Shown in pieces: positions 1 through 7,635 of a DNA stretch of 8,216 nt (position 1 is the stretch's first letter; each line of letters opens with the position of its first letter). Both the position numbers and the translations under genes were made by a program. The notes below the pieces were generated by a model. The model made no database searches. It was given only the letters and a program-made list of their open reading frames with translations, and was not told the origin of the DNA. The stretch covers positions 1 through 8,216 of the forward strand of contig MNZT01000009.1 in assembly GCA_001873755.1 (NCBI GenBank), read 5' to 3'. This stretch comes from Candidatus Wirthbacteria bacterium CG2_30_54_11. GTDB lineage: Bacteria; Patescibacteriota; CG2-30-54-11.

Positions 1-1
1 A

Positions 2-181
2 ATCTATGACAAGCCAAAAACGCCGTATCAGCGCCTTCTGGAGAGAGATGATGTTGATCCCGCCAATAAGCGAAAGTTGAGGGCTATCTACGATGAACTG
101 AATCCATTTGAGCTCAAAAGACGGATTGATGACAAACTGGCAAAACTTGTTTCATTAGCTCAACGGAAAGGTGCAGCGTAA
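2..181 (+). CDS. C-terminal fragment of an integrase-core (DDE) transposase
   Basis: The frame is open from the left edge to a TAA at 179-181 and gives 59 residues; the start and the catalytic domain lie outside the window. The peptide contains TPYQRLLERDDV near its start and LNPFELKRRIDDKLAKL further on. From memory, this TPYQRLL...LNP..L+R.I pattern is the tail that follows the integrase catalytic core in IS481/ISNCY-type transposases, where it probably helps bind the element ends. Nothing catalytic is visible here, so activity cannot be judged, and the gene may be intact upstream. It points toward the probable right end of the element just downstream. Its base composition is somewhat more AT-rich than the host genes to the right, which fits a mobile origin. 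Being a mobile-element transposase is fairly safe; the exact IS family is not. Confidence 0.72.
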   Translation: MYDKPKTPYQRLLERDDVDPANKRKLRAIYDELNPFELKRRIDDKLAKLVSLAQRKGAA

Positions 182-202
182 GAAATTTCTACCCGCCCCT
201 AT

Positions 203-229
203 GGTGACATTTTTACATGATTTGACACG
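203..229. repeat. Candidate right end of the left-hand insertion element (spaced TGACA repeat)
   Basis: The pentamer TGACA occurs at 205-209 and again at 223-227, a spacing of 18 bases, about 20 to 45 bases after the transposase stop codon. On the other strand this reads TGTCA, 13 bases, TGTCACC. Paired short motifs close to the end of a transposase gene are what multi-site transposase binding at an element terminus would look like. The left end of the element is outside the window, so the inverted repeat cannot be confirmed and the exact boundary is not fixed. Confidence 0.35.
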
Positions 230-233
230 GCAC

Positions 234-267
234 AAAAGGGAGACTACCTCTCCGGTCGACTCCCTTT
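234..267 (-). terminator. Probable intrinsic terminator of the ligase / VIT-vWA operon
   Basis: AAAGGGAG at 235-242 is perfectly complementary to CTCCCTTT at 260-267, with a 17-base loop. Read on the minus strand, the stem closes with CTCCC followed by TTTT, and it lies about 25 bases past the stop codon of the VIT/vWA gene. The loop is longer than usual and the T run is short, so the terminator may be weak. It could also stop transcription leaving the left-hand transposase. Confidence 0.6.
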
Positions 268-291
268 GCAGATCAAAAGACCGCAACTCAG

Positions 292-2619
292 TTATTTCTT
301 TGTTCCGCTCTCTTCCGGTCGATCCTTCCCCGGTTTCCTTCGGACAAACAACAGCGCCCCATATCCCACGATCCCTGCCACGACCGCCCCCGCCACATAC
401 CAGCTGATATCGATCGCGGTCAGAGTGTCTTCGTCGGTCCCGGAAGGCAGATCCCCGTCATCGATCGTGGTCTCTCCGGTCGCGCTAACGGCATAGTTCT
501 TCCCTCCGAAATTTACCTGCACATTGCCGCCCAACGACAGGTAATCACCCATGACCGGATCAGCCCCGATCAGGTCGAAATAGGCATCTGAATACTGCTG
601 AATAGCGATCGCATCATCAGCGACGAAGTCATTGTCGATCCAGGTATCGTTCTGCAGGTAGAACGTCTTGTCATTTTTCTGCTGAATACGCTGGTTGGTC
701 GCCTCATCAGCCGCAATCGCAGACGGTGCCGCGGCATTGAGCTGCTGGGCCATGCCCTGCGTACCCTGAGCATTGTTGACCGCTGCGCTGCCGGTCTGGC
801 TGGAGAAGTCATACGCAGCCTTGGACTGCGTCCAGAAACCGCGCGATTCCTGCAGCAACTGGTCCTCGGTCTGGTTCATGTCCAGATCTACCAGAAACGA
901 AGTGTACTGGGTGATGATGCCATATCTCTTGCTCAGTCGAATGATCTCATCTACGAGTTCCTGCTCCTCGCCGTTCAGCCGGATCGCATCCATGAGATCG
1001 CCGATCCGCCGGGTAGCCCACAGCCGGGGAATGAAGTAGTTCTTTGAATCGCGGCTATCGAAATCAAGTCTATAGGCAAAATCCTTCTGCTCATCCCCCA
1101 CTCGGCCGCTGAGCACCAGCCCCGCGCTCATGTCTTCCGTGTATTTACCGATCACCACCTGCTGGGAGCCGCGAAAAAAATCAGGAACCTCGCGGGGATA
1201 CAATTCTGTCGCATGAAGACCGCTGTCCCAGTTCAAGGTGACGTCGGAAAGCACCGGGTTGGCGATCTTGGAATAAAAACTGGAAACCTTGGCCTCAATG
1301 CTTTCGTCAGGTAGTACGTACTCGGACACCGCGTTGTTCTGATTGCTGAGCTTGTCCAGAAGGTTGGTGTTCACATCATATCCCACCCCAAAGGTGAACA
1401 GTCTCGCCTGCATCGTATTTTTGGTCAGCGTATTGGATATGATCCGATCAATGTCAGTCGTACCGACCGTCGGTAACCCATCCGTGAGAAAGATCACCAT
1501 CTGAGAACGACTGTCAGACTTGAGCAATCCCATACTGGTATCAAGTGCTGTATAGATATCAGTTCCACCGGCATCAGCGATACTGGCAGCAAAGGTCCGG
1601 GCTTCGGTGATCTGCTCAGGTGAAGCGCCTACCAGTTCGCCCGGCTTGAACACCTCGACATCGTCAGAGAACACGACGATATTGAACCGATCGCTGGAAT
1701 TCAGGTGCGCAAGCGCAAAATCCAGGGCACCCTTGGCCTGCGTGAGCTTGTCCCCGGCCATGGAGCCGGAATGGTCGAGCACGAACACGATATCCTTGGG
1801 CTGGATCTGAACGGTATCCGATTCATAATCCGGCGCCAGGAGCAGCATGAAATATTTCTGGCCTTGCTCATCAAACGTCATGACGTCTGCACCGAACGGT
1901 TCGTCTGACACCGTATAGTACAGGACAAAGTCAGTGGACGGACGTACCTGTGTCTCTGTATAGCTGACGAACGCCTTCGTATTGCCTTCACGCCGGATGG
2001 TGATGATGTGGCTTGGCGAATAGATAGACTTGATCGGCTGCGTGGAATTAATTTCAACCTCTACCGTGACCTCGTCGAGATCCGTTGAAGAAAACTTCTC
2101 AGTGTTCAAAGGATAAACATATTTGTAGATCCCGCTTTCCAAGGTCAATTCCTGGGTATAGCCCAGAGTGACCCGTTTTTCACTGTTGGCTTCGATCGGG
2201 TAGATCCGGGCCTTGAACAGATCCTGACCAACGTATTCCAAAAGAGCAGGATCTATCTTCTGCCGCACATAATTCTCATAGATCGCCCGTGCTTCGTCGG
2301 CGTTCTTCACCTCGCCCAGCAGCTCTTCCCCCTGGACGAACATGGAAAATTCCGAGATCGCGGCATCATCCGGTATGGGGAAAAAGTAGGTGCCCTCCAG
2401 ATCCCGTCCCGTGGGATTGTAGAACATCTGATCAATAGCAGTCTCGGCGACATTGCCGGTGATGACGGTCGAGACGTGATGGTACCTGACCTCCAGCGGG
2501 AACCATTCGATCGGAGGCATCGGACCAGGTCGCGGGTCAATGATGATCATTCCGTCCGCCAGAGCCTCTCGCGGCAGGATGAGTAGGATAAAGCCGAACA
2601 AAGCCAACCATTTCTTCAT
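292..2619 (-). CDS. Secreted, membrane-anchored VIT and vWA domain protein
   Basis: This 775-residue protein has a signal peptide (MKKWLALFGF..., Ala-Leu-Ala cleavage site near residue 21), a VIT domain at about 37-165, a von Willebrand A domain at about 276-450 and a C-terminal membrane helix at about 738-759 followed by an RRK-rich cytoplasmic tail. The metal-binding MIDAS site looks complete: DHSGS (Asp282, Ser284, Ser286), Thr353 in GGTD and Asp380 in LTDG. Bacterial VIT/vWA proteins resemble the inter-alpha-trypsin inhibitor heavy chain. They are thought to bind proteins or surfaces through a divalent metal, but the ligand here is unknown. No LPXTG sorting signal is seen. A Gln/Ala/Asn-rich linker (about 605-650) precedes a short FYLQNDTWID module. 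An upstream ATG at 2649 would overlap the ligase gene and place ten residues before the signal peptide. I chose 2619 because GGGAG lies eight bases ahead of it. It follows the ligase gene by 19 bases, so the two are probably one operon. Confidence 0.88.
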   Translation of the reverse strand: MKKWLALFGFILLILPREALADGMIIIDPRPGPMPPIEWFPLEVRYHHVSTVITGNVAETAIDQMFYNPTGRDLEGTYFFPIPDDAAISEFSMFVQGEELLGEVKNADEARAIYENYVRQKIDPALLEYVGQDLFKARIYPIEANSEKRVTLGYTQELTLESGIYKYVYPLNTEKFSSTDLDEVTVEVEINSTQPIKSIYSPSHIITIRREGNTKAFVSYTETQVRPSTDFVLYYTVSDEPFGADVMTFDEQGQKYFMLLLAPDYESDTVQIQPKDIVFVLDHSGSMAGDKLTQAKGALDFALAHLNSSDRFNIVVFSDDVEVFKPGELVGASPEQITEARTFAASIADAGGTDIYTALDTSMGLLKSDSRSQMVIFLTDGLPTVGTTDIDRIISNTLTKNTMQARLFTFGVGYDVNTNLLDKLSNQNNAVSEYVLPDESIEAKVSSFYSKIANPVLSDVTLNWDSGLHATELYPREVPDFFRGSQQVVIGKYTEDMSAGLVLSGRVGDEQKDFAYRLDFDSRDSKNYFIPRLWATRRIGDLMDAIRLNGEEQELVDEIIRLSKRYGIITQYTSFLVDLDMNQTEDQLLQESRGFWTQSKAAYDFSSQTGSAAVNNAQGTQGMAQQLNAAAPSAIAADEATNQRIQQKNDKTFYLQNDTWIDNDFVADDAIAIQQYSDAYFDLIGADPVMGDYLSLGGNVQVNFGGKNYAVSATGETTIDDGDLPSGTDEDTLTAIDISWYVAGAVVAGIVGYGALLFVRRKPGKDRPEESGTKK

Positions 2620-2627
2620 GGCGTGAA

Positions 2628-2632
2628 CTCCC
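2628..2632 (-). promoter_or_regulatory. Ribosome binding site that fixes the VIT/vWA start
   Basis: On the minus strand GGGAG is followed by eight bases and then ATG at 2619. The site sits in the short gap after the ligase stop codon (TAG at 2641-2639). It favours this start over the ATG at 2649, which lies inside the upstream gene. Confidence 0.65.
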
Positions 2633-2638
2633 AATAGA

Positions 2639-4549
2639 CTAGATCGCACCTATCCGGTCTGCTGCCTGAGAAATCTCCTGTGCTCTCTGCTCATCGCCTG
2701 ATTCCTGTAACAGGTTGGAAAGAAGCCGGTAGGATCGCACGACATCATCCTGCACCACGTCCCGGCTTGGCATGTCAGAATTCATCACTTCAAATGTATA
2801 TCTGCTGATGAATGTGTGAAGCAGATCGATCGCGCTGACTGCCTCTCCCTGCTCAATGTAGATGATAGCCAGGTCATAGTAATACCGGGGACGATTATAT
2901 CCATCAAGCGCAACTGCTTTTTCATAATCTCTCTGAGCCGATGCGAAATTCTGTTGGCTGGCCTCCAGGTATCCCCGGTTGTAGTACACCCTGCTCGCAG
3001 AAGGATCAATTTCGATGGCCACCTTTGCCGCCTCCAGCGCTCGCGAGATGTTCCCCTCAGCCTGATAGAGCCAGGTCAGATTCTGAAAGTACCCGGTATT
3101 GAACCGGCCGGCCCACGCCACATCGTCCATCACCCTCTCTGCTCTCACCTGATCACCTGCGGCCCAGGCGTCCCCGGAGACGTCTATGCGCCGATCCACC
3201 CAGGTACTGAGACCGATGACGCTGCCTGAGACCAACAGGGTCAGGCCCAGAACACCTGCCCAGACGATCGGCCATTTCCCTTTCGCGATCTTCCTGCCCT
3301 TCGGTGCCTTGACAGGTTCTCTTCGGACGAATAGCAAGGCAATGAGCATCACGAGCGTCCAGGCTGCCGCCGGGGTATCAAAATCGAGATCGATCGCGTT
3401 ATGCATAAGTCCTGCAGCTATTCCTGCCCCAATGCCGACCATCATATACGTCTCTCCTGCGGGTACAGGAGACTTGCCTTCCCTCCAGGCAGACCGGAGC
3501 AAACCCGCACCCCTCAGACCGACCGCGACCAGAAACCCACAGACGATCAACAAGCCTGGCAGACCGGCTTCCGCAGCAAACTGCAGGTAGAGATCATGCG
3601 GGTCATAGGCAAAATACCTGACGTCCTTCTGGTACTGCGGATAGGCCCGGCCAAAATTCCCCAGCCCCGCTCCGGTGAAGGGATGGGTCATGAAGATGTC
3701 GACAGCTCCCTGCCAGAGAGAAAACCGCCCCTGGGTCGAACTCGTTCCCAGTTCTGACGTGCTGCCTGCACGCTGACTTACCGAGGATGGCAGTATCTGC
3801 CAACCCGGCGACTGCGTCAGCACCTTGACCGAAAGCAGCGCGCAGGCTGCGAGAACAGTCAGTTTCAGCAAAGCACTCTTCTGTCCCGGGCTTCGCAGCC
3901 GCAGAACCAGCACCAGACCCAGCGCAGCGACAACTGCCGCCCAGGCCCCGCGCGAATAGGTCAATATGAGCGCTGTCGCCATCAGCCAGCTCGCCGCCCC
4001 CCAGATGAGGATCTGCTCCCGGGTCCGGGCGTAGAGAAGTCCCGAGATCCCAAGAGGGAGGAGAAGAACGAGGTACCCACCAAATGTATTGTGCCAGCCG
4101 AACTGGGCGACAATCCAGGAATCAAAGGATCTCTCATTCAATAACTGAAAGAGTCCATACAAAGAGGTGAGAACACCCGAGGCGACGAGGAGACCGGCCA
4201 GATGAAAAACCAGACGGCGACGTTCGACCACGAACCATACTGTGAAAAAACCGAGGACATAGACCGAAAGCAGCGACCATTCAGCCACGCTGCCCCAGAC
4301 GTACGGCGAAAGGAACGAGGCCAGGAGCAGCCCTGCCAGAAGCAGAGGAACGGCAAACACCTTTTTCCCGAGCCCGCTGAACCAGCGGTATCCCTCTCTC
4401 GACAACAGTCCGCCCATAAGAGCGGAAAGCAGCACGAGACCCCAGAGCGCCAGCACCCATTCGCTCTGGCGGCTCGTCCATCCCAGGAGCGGATAGATCC
4501 CTAGTGCTAAGAGAGGCAGGAAGAAAAGAATCGAACGGATACGAGACAT
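2639..4549 (-). CDS. O-antigen ligase/polymerase-family membrane protein with C-terminal TPR domain
   Basis: This 636-residue polytopic membrane protein has about ten or more hydrophobic segments up to residue 410, one more at about 428-450, and then a soluble TPR region at about 484-633. It carries hallmarks of the Wzy_C/WaaL superfamily: YSRGAW (198-203), a long extracytoplasmic loop with RFSLWQGA and HPFTGAGLGNFG (275-300), and DPHDLYLQ with His318 followed by EAGLPG. Family members move lipid-linked glycans onto lipid A-core, proteins or a growing polymer at the outer face of the cytoplasmic membrane. Which of these it does cannot be decided here. The TPR repeats (for example AIEIDPSASRVYYNRGYLEA) are probably extracytoplasmic and may bind a partner or substrate. 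No glycosyltransferase or flippase genes are nearby, so this is not a visible polysaccharide cluster. I chose ATG 4549 because AAAGGGG lies six bases upstream and the membrane segment starts at once. The longer frame from 4693 would run across the divergent promoter region. It is probably co-transcribed with the VIT/vWA gene. Confidence 0.88.
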   Translation of the reverse strand: MSRIRSILFFLPLLALGIYPLLGWTSRQSEWVLALWGLVLLSALMGGLLSREGYRWFSGLGKKVFAVPLLLAGLLLASFLSPYVWGSVAEWSLLSVYVLGFFTVWFVVERRRLVFHLAGLLVASGVLTSLYGLFQLLNERSFDSWIVAQFGWHNTFGGYLVLLLPLGISGLLYARTREQILIWGAASWLMATALILTYSRGAWAAVVAALGLVLVLRLRSPGQKSALLKLTVLAACALLSVKVLTQSPGWQILPSSVSQRAGSTSELGTSSTQGRFSLWQGAVDIFMTHPFTGAGLGNFGRAYPQYQKDVRYFAYDPHDLYLQFAAEAGLPGLLIVCGFLVAVGLRGAGLLRSAWREGKSPVPAGETYMMVGIGAGIAAGLMHNAIDLDFDTPAAAWTLVMLIALLFVRREPVKAPKGRKIAKGKWPIVWAGVLGLTLLVSGSVIGLSTWVDRRIDVSGDAWAAGDQVRAERVMDDVAWAGRFNTGYFQNLTWLYQAEGNISRALEAAKVAIEIDPSASRVYYNRGYLEASQQNFASAQRDYEKAVALDGYNRPRYYYDLAIIYIEQGEAVSAIDLLHTFISRYTFEVMNSDMPSRDVVQDDVVRSYRLLSNLLQESGDEQRAQEISQAADRIGAI

Positions 4550-4555
4550 ATCACA

Positions 4556-4562
4556 CCCCTTT
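4556..4562 (-). promoter_or_regulatory. Ribosome binding site that fixes the ligase start
   Basis: On the minus strand AAAGGGG is followed by six bases and then ATG at 4549. This strong site selects 4549 over a start 48 codons further upstream at 4693, which lies in the hsp20 coding sequence on the other strand. Confidence 0.75.
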
Positions 4563-4625
4563 CCGCCACATTTAACAACAAATAATGCCCGGCGTCTAAT
4601 CCTGAGGAAAAAACCTGAAAGTGGA

Positions 4626-4653
4626 TTGTCAGTGGTTCCATCAGTGCTATAAT
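4626..4653 (+). promoter_or_regulatory. Strong housekeeping-type promoter of the hsp20-lon-glutaredoxin operon
   Basis: TTGTCA at 4626-4631 and a perfect TATAAT at 4648-4653 are separated by 16 bases, and the TG at 4645-4646 makes an extended -10. Transcription should start near 4660 and leave a leader of about 20 bases before the ATG at 4681. I saw no CIRCE operator (TTAGCACTC-N9-GAGTGCTAA) here, so HrcA control is not supported. The -10 resembles the sigma-70 type rather than a sigma-32 heat-shock promoter. Confidence 0.75.
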
Positions 4654-4680
4654 GCGAGAGAAACTTACTCAGGTATATCC

Positions 4681-5133
4681 ATGACCAAAACAACCATCAC
4701 CATCAAGAAACGTACGGCACCGCTTCCACTGAGAGTTGCGGGCAGAGCGGTCTACCGTCTCACCTCTCCCTGGCACCAGTTCCTGCCGCTGACTGACGGT
4801 AAGTGGCGCCCCAATACCGACATCGTCGAGACCCCGGAAGCCCTCGTGATCAGGATGGAACTCGCCGGCGTCTCGCGCAGGGATATCTCCATCATGGTAC
4901 AGTCTGACCATCTAGTGCTGAGCGGCAAACGTAAGGACGCGCTCCAGGAAGAAGCCTGCCGGTTCATCCAGCTGGAGATGAGCTATCATGAATTCGAACG
5001 TATCATCGCTCTTCCTGCCCACACAGACCAGGAACATATCTCTGCCGAACTGGAAGACGGCATACTCCTGATCAAGGTCCCCAAGACCACGACCCCGGAC
5101 AAAACCAATATCATCAAAGTCAAAATTAAGTAA
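4681..5133 (+). CDS. hsp20: Small heat-shock protein, Hsp20/alpha-crystallin family
   Basis: This 150-residue cytoplasmic protein is an ATP-independent holdase that keeps unfolding proteins soluble for refolding or degradation. The alpha-crystallin domain spans about 42-135. It opens with WRPNTDIVETPEALVIRMEL, includes SYHEFERIIALP (101-112) and ends with the family signature AELEDGILLIKVPK (122-135). The tail has an I/V-x-I anchor (VKI near residue 146-148), the motif that docks into neighbouring dimers during oligomer assembly. The 41-residue N-terminal arm is basic at first (TKTTITIKKR). ATG 4681 is preferred, with an AGGT six bases upstream. A GTG at 4621 in the same frame lies upstream of the promoter's predicted start site and can be dismissed. 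It is the first gene of the stress operon; lon follows 17 bases after its stop. The shared message would couple a holdase to a protease acting on the same damaged substrates. Confidence 0.93.
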   Translation: MTKTTITIKKRTAPLPLRVAGRAVYRLTSPWHQFLPLTDGKWRPNTDIVETPEALVIRMELAGVSRRDISIMVQSDHLVLSGKRKDALQEEACRFIQLEMSYHEFERIIALPAHTDQEHISAELEDGILLIKVPKTTTPDKTNIIKVKIK

Positions 5134-5150
5134 CTTAGCGACGCACGCAC

Positions 5151-7622
5151 ATGGTCATCGATAGATTGAAATCAAAAATCACGGAAAACCTGGAACAGTT
5201 CACCTCAAACGAGATCCAGGAGATACCAGAGGAACTGAGCATCATCCCGCTGAAGGACTCGGTGGTATTCCCTCTCACCGTCTCCCCGATCAAGATTGAG
5301 AAAAAAGAATCGATCGAAGCGATCGAACAGGCCATGGGGAAGAACAAGATCATCGGCGTCGTGGCCTTCAGGGAAGGCTCCAAGGAGCACAAGCCTGAAA
5401 ATCTCTACGGGATCGGCACCGCGGTCCTCATCCACAAAATGCTGAAGATCCCGAACCAGGGACTGGTGCTCATCGTGCAGGGACTGGAAAAAATCCGTAT
5501 CCAGCAGCTCGTCCAGACCGAACCTTTCTGGCGGGCCAAGGTCGAAATTCTGCCCGAGGAGACCCCCAAGACTGAGCAGTCCGAAGCGCTCATGCGCAAC
5601 GCGCTGGCCCAGATCCAGAAACTGATCTCGCTCGTTCCCTATCTTCCAGAGGAACTTCAGGTCGCAGCCAGCGAAGTGGATGATCCGCTGAAACTTGCCT
5701 ATCTAATCGCCTCGCTCATCCGCATGAAGCTCGGGGAAAAGCAGGAAATACTCGAGCTCCCCGACCATGTTTCCAAGCTGAAGAAGTCGGTCTCCATCAT
5801 GAACCGCGAAGTCGAGCTGCTCGAGCTGGGGTCCAAGATCCAGTCAGATGTCCAGGGCGAACTTGATAAATCCAAGAAGGAATATTTTCTCCGTCAGCAG
5901 CTTCGGGCCATTCAGAAGGAACTCGGCGAGGACGATGACGGACAGGCTGAGATCGAGGAACTGACCCAGAAGATCGAAGCCGCCAAACTCCCGGCCGAAG
6001 TCTCCGAAGAAGCGCAGAAAGAGCTCAAACGGCTCAAACGCATGCCGCCCTCGGCCAGCGAATACCACGTCATCCGCACCTATCTGGACTGGCTGATCGA
6101 GATCCCCTGGTCAGTTCAAACAGAGGACAACCTCGACCTGAAGCAGGCCCGGACGATCCTCGACGACGACCACTATGACCTGAAAAAGATCAAGGATCGC
6201 ATCGTGGAATACCTCGCAGTGCGCAAACTGAAAAACGACATGAAGGGACCCATCCTCTGCCTGATCGGACCTCCCGGCGTCGGCAAGACCTCGCTGGGAA
6301 AATCCATCGCCCGCGCTCTGGGACGCAAGTTCATCCGCCAGTCACTCGGTGGCATGCATGACGAAGCAGAAATCCGGGGACACCGGAAGACCTACATCGG
6401 CGCCATGCCCGGCAAGATCATCCAGAGTCTGAAGCGTGCCGGGACCAATAACCCGGTCTTCATGCTCGATGAGATTGACAAGATCGGGCAGGATTTCCGG
6501 GGAGACCCCTCCTCTGCCCTGCTGGAAGTACTGGACCCCGAACAGAACAATACCTTCATGGACCACTACCTGGGCCTGAACTTCGACCTGTCCAAGGTGC
6601 TGTTCATCGCCACCGGCAACAGTGCCGACACTATCCAGAAACCGCTTCTCGACCGTATGGAAGTACTCTATCTCAGTGGCTACTCGCTGGAAGAAAAAAT
6701 GCACATCGCCCAGAAGTATCTGGTCCCCAAACAGATCAGAGAGCACGGACTTGATGCTGCCAAAGTCACTTTTTCTGAAGACAGCCTGAAAAAACTCATC
6801 GGCGCCTATACCCGGGAATCCGGGGTACGGAACCTGGAAAGAGAGATCGCCAATGTCTGCCGCAAGATCGCGACCCGGGTAGCCACCGGCAATAAGCACG
6901 CTATCGCCATCACCCCCGCCAGGATCGAGAAATTCCTCGGACAGGAAAAAGTAACACCCGAAGTCGCCCAGCGCACCTCCAAAGCCGGAGTAGCCACCGG
7001 TCTGGCCTGGACCCCCAGCGGAGGAGAGATCCTCTTCATTGAAGCGACGAAGATGCCCGGCGAAAAAGGTTTGATGCTGACCGGCCAGCTCGGCGAGGTC
7101 ATGCAGGAATCAGCCAAAACCGCGCTCAGCCTCATCCGGTCCCGAGCTGCCGCACTGAAGATAGATCCTGATTTTTTCAAAAAAATGGACCTTCATCTCC
7201 ATGTCCCGGCCGGCGCCATCCCGAAGGATGGCCCCTCTGCCGGTATCACCATGGCCACTGCGCTCACCTCACTTCTGCTCGACCGCCCGGTGAACAAGGA
7301 CATCGCCATGACCGGGGAGATCACCCTGAGCGGACTGGTGCTGCCCATCGGCGGACTGAAGGAAAAAACCCTCGCCGCCAAACGGGCCGGCATCACCACC
7401 CTCATCGTGCCGAAGAGGAACAAAAAAGATATCGACGAGATCGACAAAGAGCTGCTCAAAGGCCTCAGATTCATCTTCGTGGACACCATCGAAGAGGTCC
7501 TCAAGCACGCTCTCCTGTCCCCGGTCGCTGCTCCGGCGAAAAAAGCCACTGCTCAAACAAAGAAAACTGCAGTACAATCGGTGCGAACGAAAAAGCCAGT
7601 CAAGGCTTTACGAACCAAATAA
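5151..7622 (+). CDS. lon: ATP-dependent protease Lon
   Basis: Lon is a cytoplasmic hexameric AAA+ protease that unfolds and degrades damaged or regulatory proteins. All parts are present in 823 residues. The N-terminal substrate-binding domain is at about 28-205, and a helical linker follows (about 210-310). In the AAA+ module are Walker A GPPGVGKT (373-380), Walker B VFMLDEID (436-443), sensor-1 Asn490 and the sensor-2 motif GVR with Arg560. The pore loop GGMHDEAEIRGHR is typical. The serine protease domain runs from about 610 to 790, with catalytic Ser696 in PKDGPSAG and Lys739 in GGLKEK, 43 residues apart as in E. coli Lon (Ser679/Lys722). So it should be active. It is longer than the 784 residues of E. 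coli Lon because of about 20 residues at the N-terminus and a Lys/Ala/Thr-rich tail (about 793-823). ATG 5151 has no clear Shine-Dalgarno sequence, so translation is probably coupled to hsp20. No separate promoter was seen. Confidence 0.98.
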   Translation: MVIDRLKSKITENLEQFTSNEIQEIPEELSIIPLKDSVVFPLTVSPIKIEKKESIEAIEQAMGKNKIIGVVAFREGSKEHKPENLYGIGTAVLIHKMLKIPNQGLVLIVQGLEKIRIQQLVQTEPFWRAKVEILPEETPKTEQSEALMRNALAQIQKLISLVPYLPEELQVAASEVDDPLKLAYLIASLIRMKLGEKQEILELPDHVSKLKKSVSIMNREVELLELGSKIQSDVQGELDKSKKEYFLRQQLRAIQKELGEDDDGQAEIEELTQKIEAAKLPAEVSEEAQKELKRLKRMPPSASEYHVIRTYLDWLIEIPWSVQTEDNLDLKQARTILDDDHYDLKKIKDRIVEYLAVRKLKNDMKGPILCLIGPPGVGKTSLGKSIARALGRKFIRQSLGGMHDEAEIRGHRKTYIGAMPGKIIQSLKRAGTNNPVFMLDEIDKIGQDFRGDPSSALLEVLDPEQNNTFMDHYLGLNFDLSKVLFIATGNSADTIQKPLLDRMEVLYLSGYSLEEKMHIAQKYLVPKQIREHGLDAAKVTFSEDSLKKLIGAYTRESGVRNLEREIANVCRKIATRVATGNKHAIAITPARIEKFLGQEKVTPEVAQRTSKAGVATGLAWTPSGGEILFIEATKMPGEKGLMLTGQLGEVMQESAKTALSLIRSRAAALKIDPDFFKKMDLHLHVPAGAIPKDGPSAGITMATALTSLLLDRPVNKDIAMTGEITLSGLVLPIGGLKEKTLAAKRAGITTLIVPKRNKKDIDEIDKELLKGLRFIFVDTIEEVLKHALLSPVAAPAKKATAQTKKTAVQSVRTKKPVKALRTK

Positions 7623-7635
7623 TGCAGGAAAGCCT

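Noticed and set aside
2816..3229. Open frames antisense to the ligase TPR region
   Set aside because: They are shadows of the ligase coding sequence, with no start signal or recognisable domain.
4565..4620. Possible minus-strand promoter (TTTCCT, 17 bases, CATTAT) for the ligase operon
   Set aside because: Only about 3/6 and 4/6 matches to consensus in an AT-rich stretch. A promoter must exist nearby, but this one is not distinguishable from chance.
4621..4680. Longer hsp20 start at GTG 4621
   Set aside because: The added codons cover the -35 and -10 boxes and lie upstream of the predicted transcription start; ATG 4681 gives a normal Hsp20 length.
4550..4693. Longer ligase frame starting at 4693
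   Set aside because: The extra 48 codons run through the divergent promoter region and have no family resemblance, while ATG 4549 has a strong ribosome binding site and leads straight into a membrane segment.
6342..6899. Long open frame antisense to lon (185 codons)
   Set aside because: It lies opposite the highly conserved AAA+ domain of Lon. Long antisense frames are expected from the codon bias of a GC-rich gene, and no family motif is seen.
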